A DNA stretch of 64,000 nucleotides from Gammaproteobacteria bacterium (GTDB taxonomy: Bacteria > Pseudomonadota > Gammaproteobacteria > Burkholderiales > Burkholderiaceae_B): positions 1 through 64,000 of the forward strand of contig JAURJT010000052.1 in assembly GCA_030832095.1 (NCBI GenBank). Direction: 5' to 3'. A program made the position numbers and the translations under genes. Shown here one piece after another: positions 44,774 to 52,541 of this stretch; the first letter of the stretch is position 1; the number at the start of each line of letters is the position of its first letter. Below the pieces are notes generated by a model. That model made no database searches. It worked only from the letters and a program-made list of their open reading frames with translations, and was not told the DNA's origin.

Positions 44774-45304
44774 TTATTTTCTCCGGATTTGTGTGCGGCG
44801 GGTGCGAATTAATAGCTCACCGTCGCCATTTCGAAACTCTGTCTCAGTGACAACCAACACGATCGGGCCTTTGCTGGTCTCTTTCTCGCTGATGTCTGCG
44901 TAGCTTGAGGTTTGGCTGACGGTTTCGCCATGACGTGCATAGCGAAAGAACTCAATCTCTGAGCCACCATTGAGCAGTGCGTAGCCGTTTAGCGGTTCAA
45001 GCGCGGGCAAGCCGCCAGAACTGGTCGCTGCCACGATGCCATCAAAGTCGATGTTGCGTGCATTGGCTTGAATGGGATCTGGCACGCCGAAGGCACGGCG
45101 CGCTAGGTGCGTCGGGTAGAGCGGCGGCGCAACAGGCCCGCCGTAGCGCGCATTGTTGGCGCAAGGCTTATCAAAAATCGGATCTTCGTACATGATGGCT
45201 TGTGCGTAGCGGCGTACGCCACCACGTTCAACGGAATCACACGCCATTTCAGTCGTGGATTTCATTCCGATATATTTTTTTAGTGAGTCGGAAAGGGCGG
45301 ACAT
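44774..45304 (-). CDS. FAS1-type dehydratase-domain protein, non-catalytic hydratase subunit
   Basis: A 176-aa hot-dog protein of the MaoC N-terminal (FAS1_DH_region) type. The motif position that has His in active MaoC proteins is Phe44 (YEDPIFDKPCA), followed by GGPVAPPLYPTHLARR, which is diagnostic of the non-catalytic substrate-binding half. It likely forms a heteromer with the next gene. GGGAG precedes the ATG at 45304. A 39-bp tandem repeat lies just upstream in the same transcript. Confidence 0.84.
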   Translation of the reverse strand: MSALSDSLKKYIGMKSTTEMACDSVERGGVRRYAQAIMYEDPIFDKPCANNARYGGPVAPPLYPTHLARRAFGVPDPIQANARNIDFDGIVAATSSGGLPALEPLNGYALLNGGSEIEFFRYARHGETVSQTSSYADISEKETSKGPIVLVVTETEFRNGDGELLIRTRRTQIRRK

Positions 45305-45324
45305 TTTTAATCTCCCAAGATAGT

Positions 45325-45480
45325 AAAAGAATGACTGATGCTGACTACTGAGTAATTCACTTTAAAAGAATGACTGGTGCTGATTGCTGACGCGTTCGCT
45401 TAAAAAGAATGATTGCTGCTGACAACTGACGCGTTCACTTAAAAAGTCTGACCGATGCTGACCGTTGACTAGTTCACTTT
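45325..45480 (-). repeat. Four tandem 39-bp repeats overlapping the end of a Bug gene
   Basis: Four copies of a 39-bp unit lie end to end: 45325-45363, 45364-45402, 45403-45441 and 45442-45480. They are diverged (9 of 39 bases differ between the first two) but of constant length, 13 codons. The last unit contains the final Lys-Val-Asn codons and the TAG of the Bug gene, and the other units repeat the AAGTGAAC-like core. On the minus strand the array is in frame with the gene, with stop codons at the unit borders. Confidence 0.85.
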
Positions 45481-46449
45481 AACACCGGCGTCTTGCACAA
45501 TTTTTTGCCAGCGTAGGACTTCACTTCGAACAAAGACTTCGAACTCAGGAGTAGGCAGGGGACGTTCGAGAATATCGGACCCACTCTTGATCAATCGATC
45601 GCGCACGGCAGGGTTGGTCATGACTTTAATAATGGCAGCGTTTAGGCGCTCAATGACAGGTTTGGGTGTGGCGGATGGCGCACACACTCCATTGAAACCG
45701 CTGATGGCAAAGCCGGGCACCGTCTCGCCAATCGTAGGCATTTGCGGAAGTTGCGTCGCGCGTTCGGCCATCACCACGCCGAGTGCTCTGACGTGACCTG
45801 ATTTTACAAAGGGTAAGACGGGCTCAAGCACTGCAAACGACATGGTGGCACGACCCGCCACGACATCGGCGATCGATGGTGAGCTGCCTTTGTAAGGGAT
45901 GTGGAGCATCTCGGTGCCCGTTAGCTTCATGAAAAGCTCACCGGACAAGTGGCCAGGGCTACCTGTGCCATACGAAGCAAACGTGAGTTTGCCGGGTTGT
46001 GCTTTAGCCAGTGCGATGAGTTCGCTTACGCTGTTCGCAGGAACAGAAGGATGCACCACGAGTAACAAACTGGCGCCTAAATGCATAGTCACGTGAGTGA
46101 AAGCCTTCAGGGTGTCGAAGTTGAGTTTGTAAAGACTGGGGTTGATAGCGTGTGCAGTCGTGCAAATAAGAAGCGTGTAGCCATCGGGAGGCGAATTGGC
46201 AACAAACTCTGTGCCGATAATCGTGTTGGCGCCGCCTTTGTTTTCAACTAACACGGTTTGACCAAACTCTTCAGTCAGGCCTTGTGCCATCACACGTGCC
46301 ACCGTATCAGCCCCACCGCCTGGCACGTAAGGCACCACTAGCTTGACGGGGCGACTCGGAAAGCTTTGTGCCCAGCTTGTCGAGACCACTGCGCTTAGTG
46401 ACGCTGCGCAAACGATCAGAATGTTAAGCAGACGCGCGCAGGAAATCAT
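45469..46449 (-). CDS. Bug/TctC-family solute-binding protein
   Basis: A 326-aa Bug receptor with a Sec signal ending STSWAQ and mature start SFPSRPVKLVVPYVPGGGA; the loop is VLVENKGGANTIIGTEFV. Its stop lies inside the 39-bp repeat array, whose core matches its last codons. It sits inside the long minus-strand operon together with a second receptor, TctC, so this operon encodes two receptors for one TctA/TctB pair. It starts 3 bases after the YHS-like gene. Confidence 0.92.
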   Translation of the reverse strand: MISCARLLNILIVCAASLSAVVSTSWAQSFPSRPVKLVVPYVPGGGADTVARVMAQGLTEEFGQTVLVENKGGANTIIGTEFVANSPPDGYTLLICTTAHAINPSLYKLNFDTLKAFTHVTMHLGASLLLVVHPSVPANSVSELIALAKAQPGKLTFASYGTGSPGHLSGELFMKLTGTEMLHIPYKGSSPSIADVVAGRATMSFAVLEPVLPFVKSGHVRALGVVMAERATQLPQMPTIGETVPGFAISGFNGVCAPSATPKPVIERLNAAIIKVMTNPAVRDRLIKSGSDILERPLPTPEFEVFVRSEVLRWQKIVQDAGVKVN

Positions 46450-46452
46450 ATG

Positions 46453-46656
46453 TTATGCCTTTGGTGTTAAGTAACGTTGTGGGCTGATGGTGAATTTACT
46501 GCGACAGTTCAGCGTGTCAAAGTAGTACCAGTCACCATCATGAAACTGACGGGTCCCTTTAGACGGATCAATTTCTTTGGCGCCGTGGGCGGTTTCACCT
46601 GTCTTGGATTCGGCCCCTTCGAGGTCGATCGCTTTACCGCAAACTAGACATTTCAT
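46453..46656 (-). CDS. Small YHS-like metal-binding protein
   Basis: A 67-aa protein from the ATG at 46656; a longer reading from 46704 adds a hydrophobic N-terminus without a better ribosome site. It has MKCLVCGKAID at the start (C3, C6), WYYFDTLNCRSKF in the centre, and SPQRYLTPKA at the end. This matches the YHS plan, in which Cys residues and a Tyr/Phe-rich core bind metal. It lies between the acyl-CoA dehydrogenases and a Bug receptor, with a 3-base gap to the latter. The function is unknown. Confidence 0.68.
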   Translation of the reverse strand: MKCLVCGKAIDLEGAESKTGETAHGAKEIDPSKGTRQFHDGDWYYFDTLNCRSKFTISPQRYLTPKA

Positions 46657-46810
46657 ATTGCTTATCTCGAAAATAATATTGAGGTTTAAAAATCGATGCA
46701 GCAAGCAGCCTATGAATCGATGTCACACTCAGCCGATGAATCTGAGGTTGAGGCCTTCGTGTAAGCTCCCGTGGCAATTGATTCGGTCGCGGGCATGATC
46801 ACTTGAGACT

Positions 46811-47986
46811 TCAGTTTTCTACCGGAACTGGTTGCCCTAAAACGACATGCCCAGGCATATCCAACAGCGCATGAGCAATGCGCTCACGATGCTCGTAACT
46901 CGTGCCCAAGCGCATCGACCACGCCGTCACGCGACGCAGCCAAAGATGCAAATCAAACTCCATCATGAAACCAATGCCGCCATGAATCGATTGCGAGTTA
47001 CGGCAGACTGCGGGGCACTTGTCATTACAAAACGCTTTGGCTTGCGACACTTCAACCTGCGCTGGCATGCCGTTGTCCATTTTCCAAAGTGCTTCGTAAG
47101 CCAGCAGTTCGCCACCATCAATTGAGATAATCATATCAGCACACGTGTGCTGAATCGACTGAAAGGCGCCGATTGGCTGGCCAAAGGCTTCACGAAACTT
47201 TGAGTGATCAATCGCCATCTCTGCATCGATACGTGTGGCGCCTAGAATTTGGGTGCATAACAAGACTGTCGCAAGATCAAGTAGGTCTTGCATGATGGGC
47301 CAACCTTGATTCAGGTCGCCGAGCATGTTGGCTTTTGGTACGCGCACCTGCTCAAAAATGACTTCGCACTGTTGGTCTTTTGCCAGCGTGCGCAGGCGGG
47401 CGTGAGAGATGCCGGCGGCGTTCGAGTCAATTAAAAACAGTGAGAGCCCCGCATTGCTTGCAGAGGCGGGTGCAGTGCGGCAGGCCACTAAAATCTGATT
47501 TGACGCAGCAAAGTTATCAACAAAGAGTTTTTTGCCGGTGATCACAAAATCATCGCCATCCGCCACGGCAGTGGTTTTGACGGTCTCAGGTAAAAACCTT
47601 GGATCTTGCTCAGAGAAGGCCCAGGTCAGAATTGTTTTGCCTGCAGAGACGCCGGGTAAAACGCTTTGGCATTGCGCCTTGGTGCCTGCTTTTTGGATCG
47701 CGAGCGACGTCACCGCAGTGCTATGCAACGGAATCGGTGCCATCGCGCGGCCGACCTCTTGCATGACGAGGCCCAAATAGGTGAGCGGTAAGGCTTGACC
47801 GCCGTACTCTTCAGCCAGACACATACCCGTCCAACCCATTTCGGTGCATTTTGCCCACAACTCAGGTGGATGTCCGATTGGATCTTCTTCCATTTGACGC
47901 ACCAAGGTGGTTGAGCATTCTCCTTCAAGAAACTCGCGCGCGCTTGACGCCACTAACTGTTCTTCATCGTTTAAAAGCACGTCCAT
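46811..47986 (-). CDS. Acyl-CoA dehydrogenase, first type
   Basis: A 391-aa FAD enzyme of the acyl-CoA dehydrogenase family. The N-terminal helix domain includes EYGGQALPLTYLGLV, the middle WAFSEQDPR segment stands where the flavin/substrate loop lies, and the C-terminal helix domain has IHGGIGFMMEFDLHLWLRR. The Glu of the classical YEGT motif is not obvious; the segment reads MRLGTSYEHRERIA, as in FadE-like partner subunits. AGGAA precedes the ATG at 47986. It follows a second dehydrogenase by 62 bases, and the two may form a heteromer. Confidence 0.88.
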   Translation of the reverse strand: MDVLLNDEEQLVASSAREFLEGECSTTLVRQMEEDPIGHPPELWAKCTEMGWTGMCLAEEYGGQALPLTYLGLVMQEVGRAMAPIPLHSTAVTSLAIQKAGTKAQCQSVLPGVSAGKTILTWAFSEQDPRFLPETVKTTAVADGDDFVITGKKLFVDNFAASNQILVACRTAPASASNAGLSLFLIDSNAAGISHARLRTLAKDQQCEVIFEQVRVPKANMLGDLNQGWPIMQDLLDLATVLLCTQILGATRIDAEMAIDHSKFREAFGQPIGAFQSIQHTCADMIISIDGGELLAYEALWKMDNGMPAQVEVSQAKAFCNDKCPAVCRNSQSIHGGIGFMMEFDLHLWLRRVTAWSMRLGTSYEHRERIAHALLDMPGHVVLGQPVPVEN

Positions 47987-48048
47987 CTTATTTCCTATAT
48001 GTTCTTCAATGACGGCCGCGTTGACTGCTTTTGAGTCGCGGCCTCAGG

Positions 48049-49308
48049 CTACTTGGCAGGCGCTTTAGCGCGACGCATCGAGGGCATCTCAAGCCCGCGC
48101 TTTGCAACTTGATCGCGCATGATTTGCACGCTACCGTGGTTGATGCCTGATTGAAAGGCTCCCATCGTGTTGTGCGCAAATACGCCTTTTTCAACTGCGT
48201 GCGGCGAACCATTGAGCAAGGTGCCGTACGACCCCAGCATTTGCGTGATGGCTTCGGTGGTTCTGACACCATGCTCTGGCGACCAGACTTTTTCAGCCGA
48301 GCCTTCATAGGTAAAGTTGCCACCACGTTCAACAATTGACATGCTGCGCATGGTCATCAAACGACAAACTTGCGCCTCAATCCATAACTCGGCAATCTTG
48401 TCACGAATGGCTGGATTGTCTTTGGGCGCATAGCCGCCAAAGTCATTGGCTTTGACCCAATTCACGATATCTTCATCGCGGCGCACCGAGCGTAAATATC
48501 GGGCGGCGCCAACACGGTCAAGGTTCAGGCCCATTGAGCCCACACGCCAGCCTTGGTTTTCACGGCCGAGCAAGCATGATTCGTGAATCCGCACATTTTC
48601 AAAAAAGACTTCGTTGGTGCGCGCATCACCGTACGTGGTGCCGCGTGGCGCACGCGGATTGTTTTGAATCGTCCAAAGTGGGCGCACCGTGAGGCCCGGC
48701 GTATCCATCGGAAATAGAAAAATCGAAATGCCGTCATGACGACTCGCGTCGGGATCCGTGCGTGCCATCAGATACATGTGGGTCGCATGATGGGCAGACG
48801 TTGTGTACATTTTTTGGCCGTTGATGACGAAGTGATCGCCGTCACGAATTGCTCGGCAGCGCAGCGCCGCCAAATCAGCGCCCGCATGTGGCTCGGTAAA
48901 GCCAAGTGCGAAAGAGTATTCCATCTTGATCAGCTTTGGCAGATAGTGTTGCTTCTGCTGTTCAGTTCCCACCGCCATGATGGCGGGTGCGCCGCTACCA
49001 ACCAAGCTGATCGGTAAGCCCGCCCGTTGAAATTCCTCTTCGATAATATTTTGGCTAACTCGATCGCCATCGGCGCCACCGTACTGTTTAGGGTAGCTAT
49101 AGCCAAGCCAACCGCGGTCGTCGATCTTTTGATAAAGCGCAGCCACTAATGGGCCGCGTTTGTTAGACAGGCGCTCGCCTTTACCCGCTTCATGAGCCTC
49201 TTCGGTTGCATCAAGTTCTGCATACACCTCAGGGGTCATGTGAGTGCGAATAAAATCAAGCACGTCACGACGCAACTGTGTCTGCTCTGGGGTATGACCG
49301 AAATCCAT
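48049..49308 (-). CDS. Acyl-CoA dehydrogenase, second type
   Basis: A 419-aa acyl-CoA dehydrogenase, first gene of the long minus-strand operon. FALGFTEPHAGADLAALR is the FAD/substrate loop, and HFVINGQKMYTTSAHHATH is the typical middle strand. Near the C-terminus GINHGSVQIMRDQVAKRG stands where YEGTxxIQR is usual, with His replacing the Glu. The catalytic base may lie elsewhere or in the partner protein. AGGAG precedes the ATG at 49308. Heteromeric acyl-CoA dehydrogenases with two different subunits are known in mycobacterial steroid catabolism. Confidence 0.88.
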   Translation of the reverse strand: MDFGHTPEQTQLRRDVLDFIRTHMTPEVYAELDATEEAHEAGKGERLSNKRGPLVAALYQKIDDRGWLGYSYPKQYGGADGDRVSQNIIEEEFQRAGLPISLVGSGAPAIMAVGTEQQKQHYLPKLIKMEYSFALGFTEPHAGADLAALRCRAIRDGDHFVINGQKMYTTSAHHATHMYLMARTDPDASRHDGISIFLFPMDTPGLTVRPLWTIQNNPRAPRGTTYGDARTNEVFFENVRIHESCLLGRENQGWRVGSMGLNLDRVGAARYLRSVRRDEDIVNWVKANDFGGYAPKDNPAIRDKIAELWIEAQVCRLMTMRSMSIVERGGNFTYEGSAEKVWSPEHGVRTTEAITQMLGSYGTLLNGSPHAVEKGVFAHNTMGAFQSGINHGSVQIMRDQVAKRGLEMPSMRRAKAPAK

Positions 49309-49858
49309 CTGACTACTCTCCTAGTACACTATGCGCGTCAGCACGCACACTTAAGTTCGTTGCACTCTAGCCCTAGAACACGGCGGCTAAAGGCGAGATG
49401 AAGGTGTGGCGGTGGTCGAGGATGGCTGCTTTGCTGCATGTGCACAATATCAATATGCATAGATTCGACGAGAATCTGAGCGATCGTTTGGCAGACTTCA
49501 AGCGTTGAATCGCTTCTCAATGCAACTTCAGCTTTGTCTCAAACCACTTATTTTTTTAATACTCTTTGTATAAGATTTATCCTAGCATAAACGCATAGGC
49601 TCAGCACCTCATTTCTATCCGCCATGTGGACATGGGAGTGGCCGGTCGCTCCAGTCGTGGCGCAAACCTTAACCGACGCGCAGGGCGACCAAGTGGTGAT
49701 TGACAATCGCTCTGCAGGCGGAACCATGATTGGCACACATTTCGCTAAAGCAGTATGCTGATCATTAGCAGAAGGTTTGGCCAGTATTGCGGCAATCTTG
49801 AGCACTCTTATAAAAGCTAATCTCAAATTTTAAAAACTAAACACGGAGACGTCTCAAC
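49309..49858. other. 550-bp intergenic region with a Bug gene relic
   Basis: This divergent region between the acyl-CoA dehydrogenase operon and the hydrolase gene contains no intact gene. The first ~300 bases show nothing coding-like. Bases 49624-49761 encode a 45-residue fragment of a Bug protein. The leader of the minus-strand operon (49309-49400) and that of the plus-strand gene (about 49762-49858) must both lie here; I see no promoter that I would call with confidence. Confidence 0.6.
49624..49761 (+). pseudogene. Relic of a Bug/TctC gene (45-residue internal fragment)
   Basis: An open frame from ATG 49624 to TGA 49761 encodes PVAPVVAQTLTDAQGDQ, then QVVIDNRSAGGTMIGTHFAKA. This is the Bug segment that normally lies about residues 45-90: a helix ending in the conserved VVxDNRxGAGGTIGTxxVAKA loop. 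There is no signal peptide before it and no remainder after it, so the gene is a decayed remnant. It is not the 5' or 3' part of any intact Bug gene nearby. Confidence 0.8.
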
Positions 49859-50788
49859 ATGAAGATTTTATTTTTTAATGATTTCAAACTAGGCATCCTG
49901 AAAGGCGACCAGGTGGTTGATGTGTCTGCTGTGGTAGCTGACATTCCACATTTAGGCCCTCATGATTTGATCAACGGGTTGATTGAGCGTTTTGACGCCT
50001 ATCGCCCTAAGGTTGAAGAGGCGGTTCGCAACGGTACGGGTGTGCCCGTGAGCTCGGTACGTATTCGTCCACCACTTCCTAAGCCAGGCAATATTGACTG
50101 CATGGCCGTTAACTACATGGAAGACGGTACACGCACCTCACCAGCGCCCATCAATGCTTTTCAAAAAGCGCCCGGTGCAATTATTGGTCACGGTGACACG
50201 ATGGTGCTACCCGATGTGGCGGCCAGTGTGTTTGAAGGCGAGGCCGAGATTGCCTTAGTCATTGGCAAGCGCGCCACCAATGTTGCGGCAAAAGATGCGA
50301 TGAATTATGTCTTTGGGTACGTGAACTTTATCGATGGCTCAGCGCGTGGCTTGGGGCCAGAAGGTAACGTGTTTTTCCAAATGAAATCGCGTGACACGTT
50401 CGCACCGATCGGGCCTTACATCGTAACAGCCGATGAGATTCCTAATCCGCAAAAATTGCAGATTCGCCTATGGAACAATGGCAAACTGATGCAGGATTTC
50501 AACACAGATGATATGGCGCACAATATTCCGCGCTGTATTGAGTGGGTGAGTTCGATTCACACCCTCGAGCCGGGTGATATCGTAGCAACGGGCACTAATC
50601 ACCGTGGCTTGAATGCCTTCATGGACGGTGACAAGATCGAGTTGGAGTGTGAGGGGTTGGGGCGCTTAGCGTTTAATATCCGCGACGATTTAAAGCGCAC
50701 TTGGGGTCGTCAAACACGACTCGAGCACGCCGATGCGAAGTTGCCTGGGGTGCACACGCCGCAGTTGGGTGGTAAATACAAAAAGTAA
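49859..50788 (+). CDS. Fumarylacetoacetate hydrolase-family protein
   Basis: A 309-aa FAH-superfamily enzyme. It keeps the Glu-rich metal motif FEGEAEIALVIG (E126, E128, E130) and the downstream FIDGSARG with Asp159. The C-terminal half contains the GDIVATGTNHRG loop. Members cleave C-C bonds of acylpyruvates or hydrate dienoic acids in aromatic degradation. It is transcribed alone: it is divergent from the acyl-CoA dehydrogenase operon and ends at a strong terminator. A strong Shine-Dalgarno is not obvious (ACGGAGACG lies a little far from the ATG). Confidence 0.87.
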   Translation: MKILFFNDFKLGILKGDQVVDVSAVVADIPHLGPHDLINGLIERFDAYRPKVEEAVRNGTGVPVSSVRIRPPLPKPGNIDCMAVNYMEDGTRTSPAPINAFQKAPGAIIGHGDTMVLPDVAASVFEGEAEIALVIGKRATNVAAKDAMNYVFGYVNFIDGSARGLGPEGNVFFQMKSRDTFAPIGPYIVTADEIPNPQKLQIRLWNNGKLMQDFNTDDMAHNIPRCIEWVSSIHTLEPGDIVATGTNHRGLNAFMDGDKIELECEGLGRLAFNIRDDLKRTWGRQTRLEHADAKLPGVHTPQLGGKYKK

Positions 50789-50830
50789 TTGTCAGAGTGA
50801 TCGGTTGGTTCTTTCAATCGACCTTAAGTC

Positions 50831-50866
50831 AAAAAATACGCCTCAATAATTGAGGCGTATTTTTTT
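50831..50866. terminator. Bidirectional intrinsic terminator
   Basis: A 16-bp perfect inverted repeat (50831-50846 with 50850-50865) has a GC-rich core (CGCCTC/GAGGCG) flanked by A-runs on one side and T-runs on the other, with a 3-base loop. It lies between two convergent genes (ending at 50788 and 50960) and can terminate both. Confidence 0.92.
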
Positions 50867-50959
50867 CTCGGGTAAACATTCGCGAATGCTGTGCGCTTGC
50901 TCAGACACTCTCAGGCTGTGCTCGCATAGGAGCCCATGCTGCGAATAAGGTGCGTCAGT

Positions 50960-52441
50960 TTAAGCAAGCGACTTCTCAGCCACCGCATTGCGCCCAGCGA
51001 TTCGTCCAAACGCAAAGCATTCACCGATGTTGCCGGTACCTTGATACAGATAGCTGTACATCGAGCCCATTTCACCTGCGCTGTAAAGGCGTGGGATTGG
51101 TGTTCCATCAGGCCGCACAATTTGCGCGTGCTTGTTGCGACGCGGCCCGCCCTGTGTGTTCAGCATTGAGGGTGAAAGCTCAACCGCGTAATAGGGGCCT
51201 GAGTCGAACGGTGCAAGCATCTTAGTGCGACCGAAATCGCTATCCGATCCTGCAGCACACTGTGCGTTCCAGCGCGCCACGGTCTGGTCCAAACTGCCGG
51301 CAGGCAGCTTCAGCAAAGTCGCGAGCGCTGCGAGAGTCGGAGCAGATTTAATCCAGCCTTTAGCAAGCTCGGCCCGATTGTCTTTGCTCCAAGCATAGCC
51401 ACTCATAATCTGCGTCCAGCCATGTGTCGGCTTTCCGTCATAAATTGGGCCGCCATCGAGCATGGTTTGATCAAAAATCATGTGCATCGGGCAAGGTGTA
51501 CGCAGTGCTTGCCACTTGCCATTCTGTTCGACCTTGCCGTGCCGTGTTTTATATTTCTCATCGGTAAAGCGCTTGCCGTCAGGGCCTACCACCACCGAGC
51601 CACCCGCAGGCTCGTGCGAAAAATGCAACGCCATCATTGAGAAGGTGGTGGGGTATTCGGGTACCTTGAGCGCCATCGACGGGCCGGCAAAGTTATTCAT
51701 GTGCCACAAATCTGCGCCGACTTCCATCGCCATGCGGATCCCATCGCCCTCGTTAAATGGGCTGCCCGAGGTGTAGCAGTAAGGTAGACCACTCAGATAG
51801 TTGCGAATCATCTCTTGATTGTTTTCAAAGCCACCACAAGTTAGAACGACTGCCTTATTGGCTTTGATATTGATGAGCTTGCCGTTTTGTAACGCGACTA
51901 CACCCACAATTTCTTGCGTTAGTGGATCTTGTAGCAAGCGTTGGCCTGGGCAGTCAGAACGTATGTCAATGGGTCGCGCACGTACCGCTTGATCAAGCAT
52001 CTCCCAGGTCTTTGAGTAGCCCAAAATATCGCCATGATGATACTTATGCACACACTCAGCGCCTGGCAGATCCGGAAACTCAATCCCCGCTGGTTGAAAT
52101 TGGTGCTCTTGCGGGTCGCCGCCAATCGAGGTGAGCCACTCATTATTTTTGCCCATTTCATCGGCCCAAACCGCAACCATGTCTTGGGGCACTTTATAGG
52201 GGCCGGCCAACGCATTGAAGTATGTGATGGCAGCTTCAGTCGATGAGGTATTTAGATAGCCTTGTGCTGCAACCCGAGTGTTGCCGCCCTCTTGCCCAAG
52301 GGGGGCTTTATCGAGCAAGATCACCGAGGCGCCTGCCTCGACTGCAGTGATGGCTGTGGCAGCACCTGCTCCCCCAAAACCGACGACCACAACATCTGCG
52401 ACCGCATCCCACCGTGTGGGCAAGGTGTTTCTTTGACTCAT
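50960..52441 (-). CDS. FAD-dependent dehydrogenase/reductase (fumarate reductase flavoprotein-like)
   Basis: A 493-aa flavoprotein of the FAD_binding_2 family (fumarate reductase, 3-ketosteroid dehydrogenase and tricarballylate dehydrogenase belong here). The FAD motif VVVGFGGAGAATA is at about 18-30, followed by LLDKAPLGQEGGNTR; the C-terminal FAD segment includes YSAGEMGSMYSYLYQGTGNIGE. No signal peptide or heme domain is present. It is the last gene of an operon of TctB, TctA and a Bug receptor, which suggests that it oxidises or reduces the imported acid, as tricarballylate dehydrogenase does in other bacteria. The assignment to that reaction is inference. Confidence 0.86.
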   Translation of the reverse strand: MSQRNTLPTRWDAVADVVVVGFGGAGAATAITAVEAGASVILLDKAPLGQEGGNTRVAAQGYLNTSSTEAAITYFNALAGPYKVPQDMVAVWADEMGKNNEWLTSIGGDPQEHQFQPAGIEFPDLPGAECVHKYHHGDILGYSKTWEMLDQAVRARPIDIRSDCPGQRLLQDPLTQEIVGVVALQNGKLINIKANKAVVLTCGGFENNQEMIRNYLSGLPYCYTSGSPFNEGDGIRMAMEVGADLWHMNNFAGPSMALKVPEYPTTFSMMALHFSHEPAGGSVVVGPDGKRFTDEKYKTRHGKVEQNGKWQALRTPCPMHMIFDQTMLDGGPIYDGKPTHGWTQIMSGYAWSKDNRAELAKGWIKSAPTLAALATLLKLPAGSLDQTVARWNAQCAAGSDSDFGRTKMLAPFDSGPYYAVELSPSMLNTQGGPRRNKHAQIVRPDGTPIPRLYSAGEMGSMYSYLYQGTGNIGECFAFGRIAGRNAVAEKSLA

Positions 52442-52488
52442 CTTTTTTCCAGTTGTTCGCTTGCTTGATTGTTCGATTACCTATTGCA

Positions 52489-52537
52489 ACAGACCGCGGT
52501 GTTCGCTGCGGTCAACACGCTCGTGTTCCTTGTCTGT
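52489..52537 (-). other. Structured intercistronic segment
   Basis: Between the Bug stop (52542) and the flavoprotein start (52441) lie three nested or adjacent inverted repeats. ACAGAC pairs with GTCTGT (52489-52494, 52532-52537), GACCGC with GCGGTC (52492-52497, 52508-52513; competing with the outer stem), and AACACG with CGTGTT (52514-52527). The whole can fold as a branched RNA. It may protect or regulate the message. Confidence 0.5.
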
Positions 52538-52541
52538 TTCT

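Noticed and set aside
45325-45480. CRISPR array
   Set aside because: Four units of 39 bp are contiguous with no spacers, and they diverge from each other; there are no cas genes.
49548-49826. 92-codon minus-strand frame in the 550-bp intergenic region
   Set aside because: It is antisense to the Bug relic and has no recognisable motif; the sense strand explains the sequence better.
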